Shown here one piece after another: positions 60,118-64,000 of a DNA stretch of 64,000 nt (position 1 is its first letter; each line of letters begins with the position of its first letter). The position numbers were made by a program, and so were the translations under genes. The notes below the pieces were generated by a model. The model ran no database searches, was not told where the DNA came from, and worked only from the letters and a program-made list of their open reading frames with translations. The stretch is from Intestinibacter sp964449895 (GTDB lineage Bacteria; Bacillota; Clostridia; Peptostreptococcales; Peptostreptococcaceae): the NCBI GenBank assembly GCA_964449895.1, contig CAYVBY010000006.1, positions 57,189 to 121,188 on the forward strand, in the 5' to 3' direction.

Positions 60118-62160
60118 TTAAATTATCTTAATAATATTTCTACTAACACAAATTTTATAATCCAAAGTCTTAGTAGTTGTTTTAAATTTAATAGTCACTA
60201 AGTTTGCATTCTTTTCTATAACTTTTCCTTCCTTAAACTTACTGTGATAAACTTTATCTCCAACTTTTATTTGTTTTAATTCTGAGTTTAAAGGCTCTTC
60301 TATATCATTTATAAATCTAGATTTTGTAACTTTTTTGCCGTATTTATTTTTAGGATAACTTATACATAATCTCTCTTTTGCCCTCGTTATTGCGACATAC
60401 ATAAGTCTTCTTTCTTCTTCTATTTGTTCATTTTTTTTGTCTTCATCGTCTATATCATAAGATTTTTCGTGTGGAATAGTACCATCAGTACATCCTATAA
60501 CATATACATTTTCAAACTCTAGTCCCTTTGCACTATGCATAGTCGTAAATATTACACCATTTGTCTGTTTTAGCTTTTGATTTTCTTGAAGTTCTTCTTT
60601 TACTCTTTCTATATGAGATAAATATTCTTCTATAGTTAAGAAATTTGATGCAGAACTTTCTACTTCATTTAAAATTTCTATAAGACCATTTGGTTTGATT
60701 TTTCTATTCATACAATAATCTAATATATATTTATCGTAATCTAAAGTACTTCTTATAAATGAAATTGCATTTTTAGGTGATAGTGATTTTAAGTAACTCA
60801 AATCTATTTCCAAATCATTTATTGTTTTTACTTGCTTTTGATGTAAATTGCATTTTGTAATTAATGCATTTAAAAAGAACTTTTCATCCTTTACTGAATT
60901 TATACTATCTCTAGATATGTATCTAAATGGTTTATTTATAATTCTTATCCAATCTTCATTAGAGTCAGGATTTATGGATAATCTTAAATAAGATAATATA
61001 TCCTTAGCTGCCCAATGATCATATATAGTTATAACAGCATCTCTAATTACAAAAGGAATCCTCATATCCATAAATACATCTATCAAAGCTCTAGATTGTA
61101 CATTTGTTCTATATATTATTGCAAAATCATCATAATTTGCAGATTCCTGTTGTACTCTTTCTATTATTTGTTTAGCAATTTGTGTAGCTTCATCCTCTGA
61201 ATCCTTTGGAGTTAAATATTCAACTTTTCCCTCTTCTTGTTGATTACACTTGATTACTTTATTATATCTATTCTTGTTTTTATTTATTAGTCTATTTGCC
61301 ATACCTATAATTTCTGATTTAGATCTATAATTTATGTCTAATATTATCTTTTTACTATTTTTAAAATATTTTTCAAATTCTATTAAAAAATCAGGGCGTG
61401 CCCCTCTAAATCCATAAATACTTTGATCCTCATCTCCAACTACAAATATATTATTCTTAGGATTCGCAATTAATTTTATAACTTCAAATTGAACTTTATT
61501 TACATCTTGAAACTCATCTATAAGAATATACTTATACACACTTTGAACCATTTGAAGAGCTTGAGGATTATTTAAAAGCATATAGTATGTTCTAATTAAC
61601 ATATCATCAAAATCTATTTTTTTAACTTCTTCTTTATAATTTTCATACATATTATATGTATTTATAAATTCATTCTTTGTAAGAACTTCAGATTCAAAAT
61701 CAGATTTATCCATAAGTTCATTTTTCACATATGAAATTTCATTTATAACTTGTCCTATAAGCTCATCATCTTCTCCATTTTCAACATTTAAACTTTTTAA
61801 AATTCCCTTTATTGCATATCTTTTTAATTTTTCTTCTAAAATACTATCTAAATTTAAATTTTGAAATTTTCTAAGTATCCTAAAAAATACAGCATGAAAA
61901 GTACCAAATGTTACTTTATTCATTCTAAAATCATTACATATTTCAAGAGCTCTATTTTTCATTTCAATTGAAGAAGCCTTAGTAAAACTTATAGCAAGTA
62001 TTCTAGTTGGAGGTATTCCTTCATTCATAACCATGTTTACTATTCTATATGTAATTACTCTAGTTTTTCCAGAGCCTGGTCCTGCCAAAACCATACAAGG
62101 ACCATCCAAATGTTTTACAGCTATCTTTTGATTTTCATTTAATTTATCTATATCTATCAT
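60118..62160 (-). CDS. UvrD/PcrA-like ATP-dependent DNA helicase
   Basis: 680 residues from the ATG at 62160 behind AAGGTGG; a GTG three codons upstream is less likely. SF1A helicase: Walker A AGPGSGKTRVITYRI, DEFQDVNKVQFE Walker B, GDEDQSIYGFRGA, HSAKGLEFENVYVIG and YVAITRAKERL. The C-terminal tail (about 625-680) has a Tudor-like domain (GDKVYHSKFKEGKVIE) as in PcrA that contacts RNA polymerase. Somewhat shorter than PcrA (about 740), so another PcrA may exist elsewhere. Role in repair and conflict resolution is by family. Confidence 0.92.
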   Translation of the reverse strand: MIDIDKLNENQKIAVKHLDGPCMVLAGPGSGKTRVITYRIVNMVMNEGIPPTRILAISFTKASSIEMKNRALEICNDFRMNKVTFGTFHAVFFRILRKFQNLNLDSILEEKLKRYAIKGILKSLNVENGEDDELIGQVINEISYVKNELMDKSDFESEVLTKNEFINTYNMYENYKEEVKKIDFDDMLIRTYYMLLNNPQALQMVQSVYKYILIDEFQDVNKVQFEVIKLIANPKNNIFVVGDEDQSIYGFRGARPDFLIEFEKYFKNSKKIILDINYRSKSEIIGMANRLINKNKNRYNKVIKCNQQEEGKVEYLTPKDSEDEATQIAKQIIERVQQESANYDDFAIIYRTNVQSRALIDVFMDMRIPFVIRDAVITIYDHWAAKDILSYLRLSINPDSNEDWIRIINKPFRYISRDSINSVKDEKFFLNALITKCNLHQKQVKTINDLEIDLSYLKSLSPKNAISFIRSTLDYDKYILDYCMNRKIKPNGLIEILNEVESSASNFLTIEEYLSHIERVKEELQENQKLKQTNGVIFTTMHSAKGLEFENVYVIGCTDGTIPHEKSYDIDDEDKKNEQIEEERRLMYVAITRAKERLCISYPKNKYGKKVTKSRFINDIEEPLNSELKQIKVGDKVYHSKFKEGKVIEKNANLVTIKFKTTTKTLDYKICVSRNIIKII

Positions 62161-62308
62161 ATTTTCCACCTTAATGTATTTACATAAATAATTATAATTT
62201 TCATAATTAATCTATCTACATCATCATATTATATCAAATATAAAATTAAAAATTATTCTAATTTAATCATTAACTTATTTTTCCATAAAAATACATATTC
62301 ATAAATCT

Positions 62309-63874
62309 TTATGAACAACTTGATTTTTTAGTTATATCTTCCAATACATGGGAAGCTGTTTTTTCACTAGCCATAACCGTAACTAAATCTCCTGCTAACA
62401 AAACAGTATCTCCATGAGGAATTATTTCTTTTTCTCCTCTCATTACAGATACTACTAAAGAACCATCTGGCCAATTAATATCTTTTATTTGATGATTATC
62501 CATTTTGCTATCTAACTCTACTGAAACCTCTACTAAAGTCTTTTTATTGTAACTACCTTCAAGCGTAAGATGATAATTAATTAAAATTCTCTCTAATAAA
62601 GCTTCATATATAGGTTTTGTCTTTAATAAATCTGAAACCAATAAAGCTACTACAGATACAAATGCTAAAGATAATAAGTGATTTAGTGAACCTGTCATCT
62701 CTGATATTAAAATAATTGCAGTTATAGGAGACTTAACTATAGCCGCAAAATGACCTGCCATAGCTATAACTATAAAATTAAGTAAATATTGAGATGGCAC
62801 ATTAAAATAAGTAACCATTATAATACCTACTAAATCTCCAACTAATGAACCTAATGTTAATAGAGGTAAAAATATTCCTCCAGGAGCTCCAGAACCAAAA
62901 CATATAAATGTAAATATAAATTTAATTACTATATAAGCTATTAATAAGTTCAATGGTATATTTATATTTTGTAAGCTTAAAATTAAATCATGTCCTCCAC
63001 CTAATAAAGCAGGTGCTATCAATCCGACAAAACCTGTAACTATAAAAGGTATTATACATTTCATTTCTACAGATAAGTTTGTCTTTTTATATATAAGTTG
63101 AGATACTAGTAAGCCTTTATTGAATAAGGTACCACTTATTCCTATTACAATTCCTAAAATTAAAAGTGCCCAATAATATTTTAAAGGCATTGCTTGCAAA
63201 TTAATAAAATTTAAAGATGGTTTTAATCCAAAGAAATTTTTAGATACAAAATCTGCAGCTAACGAAGCACATATAGCAGATAACAATACTATTGAAGAAA
63301 AATTTTTATGCGCTTCTTCTAAAGAGAACATAACTCCTGCCATAGGTGCATTAAATGCAGCCGAAAGCCCTGCACTAGCTCCACATGTAATAAAATATTT
63401 CTTTTCATTATCTAATTTTTTTGTAGTACTTGCATATCCTTCTCCAACACAAGCTCCAATTTGTACTGAAGGACCTTCTCTCCCCATAGATAAACCTGCT
63501 CCTAAACAAACAAGCCCTCCTACAAATTTTAAAATCAATACACTGTACCATTTTTGCTTAAGCTTTCTAAGTAAAATCCCTTCAACTTGAGGTATACCAC
63601 TTCCACTTATCATAGGATCTATTTTTACAAACTTTCCTACAATATATCCTAAAACAATTAAAACACCAAATATAACTGGTATATATATAGCATTTTCTCT
63701 TCCAAGAGAATAAAAATTATTAAACATAGAAAATACAGTTGATAATATAGTTCTATGAAGTACTATAACTAATCCTACTAATAAACCAACTATTAATGAT
63801 TCTCCTATTATTTTATATTTATCCAGCTCGCCATAATTTAGCATCTTACTTGTCTTTAAATGATTATTTTCCAT
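62309..63874 (-). CDS. ClC-family chloride channel/transporter with RCK_C domain
   Basis: 521 residues. Membrane domain (about 1-430) with the anion-path motifs GSGIPQVEG, GREGPSVQIG and GSGAPGGIFLPLL; the gating Glu (GREGPS) and a Glu in SLEEAHKNFS near the proton-path position are present, so H+/Cl- antiport is likely. A C-terminal TrkA-C-type domain (about 440-515) follows, which binds small ligands such as nucleotides. GGGGAGGATTG lies twelve bases before the ATG. Single-gene unit. Confidence 0.93.
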   Translation of the reverse strand: MENNHLKTSKMLNYGELDKYKIIGESLIVGLLVGLVIVLHRTILSTVFSMFNNFYSLGRENAIYIPVIFGVLIVLGYIVGKFVKIDPMISGSGIPQVEGILLRKLKQKWYSVLILKFVGGLVCLGAGLSMGREGPSVQIGACVGEGYASTTKKLDNEKKYFITCGASAGLSAAFNAPMAGVMFSLEEAHKNFSSIVLLSAICASLAADFVSKNFFGLKPSLNFINLQAMPLKYYWALLILGIVIGISGTLFNKGLLVSQLIYKKTNLSVEMKCIIPFIVTGFVGLIAPALLGGGHDLILSLQNINIPLNLLIAYIVIKFIFTFICFGSGAPGGIFLPLLTLGSLVGDLVGIIMVTYFNVPSQYLLNFIVIAMAGHFAAIVKSPITAIILISEMTGSLNHLLSLAFVSVVALLVSDLLKTKPIYEALLERILINYHLTLEGSYNKKTLVEVSVELDSKMDNHQIKDINWPDGSLVVSVMRGEKEIIPHGDTVLLAGDLVTVMASEKTASHVLEDITKKSSCS

Positions 63875-64000
63875 AAATACTTCAATCCTCCCCTTATCTT
63901 ATTTTATTGTATTAAAATTTATATTTTTATACAATAAAATAAGTATTATTAAGGAAATCTTTATTCTAAATATTTTTTAAAGATGTAGATTTCTTTGAAA
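63875..64000. other. AT-rich right end of window
   Basis: About 125 bases, no gene or clear element. It would contain the promoter of the ClC gene. Confidence 0.4.

Noticed and set aside
62309..63874. ClC protein with CBS domains
   Set aside because: The C-terminal part looks like a TrkA-C/RCK_C domain; no CBS pair was seen.
1460..63995. 14-bp match AAAGAAATCTACAT (1460-1473) with its complement near 63982-63995, as possible element ends
   Set aside because: At this base composition matches of this length are expected by chance across 64 kb; no other mobile-element feature joins them.

Overview
The window is AT-rich (about 30% G+C by eye), uses many TTG and GTG starts behind strong purine-rich ribosome binding sites, and carries endospore genes (spoIIAA-spoIIAB-sigF, spoVAC-spoVAD-spoVAE, a SpoIVB-type protease). 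It also carries strict-anaerobe chemistry: ferredoxin-linked 2-oxoacid oxidation, phosphate butyryltransferase/butyrate kinase and pyruvate formate-lyase. This fits a spore-forming anaerobic Clostridia, most likely Peptostreptococcaceae (Clostridioides/Paraclostridium/Romboutsia-like). The species cannot be fixed from sequence alone. No rRNA, tRNA, CRISPR array or complete insertion sequence was seen.

Layout. 1-3.5 kb: two small paralogous Cys-motif proteins and glutamine-dependent NAD synthase. 3.7-12.5 kb: a fermentation island with ptb-buk, a LysR regulator, a four-subunit VorDBAC-type 2-oxoacid:ferredoxin oxidoreductase with a P-loop ATPase, and a divergent aminotransferase. Together these can turn amino acids into acyl-CoA, acid and ATP. 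12.6-18.3 kb: two MATE exporters with LysR and TetR regulators, and an HxlR/nitroreductase divergent pair. 18.4-26.2 kb: housekeeping genes (B3/B4 editing-domain protein, YebC, a second NAD synthase, half-size TSUP pair, TPR protein, YigZ, HEAT-repeat protein, HflX). 26.4-31.3 kb: a two-gene unit of a coiled-coil protein and a 1276-residue Sel1-repeat/SF1 helicase fusion, the least ordinary protein system here. 31.4-39.4 kb: Cys-rich small protein, Lit/TIGR01906-type membrane protein, ABC-F ATPase, amidase, SpoIVB-like protease, class A PBP. 39.5-43.2 kb: sporulation cluster behind a good sigma-H promoter. 43.3-54.5 kb: folate ECF S component with a structured leader, DEAD-box RNA helicase, cation antiporter, pflB-pflA, CrcB, ThiI, cysteine desulfurase. 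54.8-64 kb: a candidate small RNA with three CCCC loops, a decayed EamA transporter, DUF3786, asparaginase, a T-box-controlled amino-acid ABC transporter, UvrD-like helicase and a ClC transporter.

Main signals worth follow-up: the Sel1-helicase/coiled-coil pair, the C-rich-loop sRNA at 54.8 kb, the terminator-type leader ahead of folT, the shared TTGTATACAA palindromes before pflB and pflA, and the T-box before the amino-acid transporter. All family calls are by eye from motifs; no database search was run.
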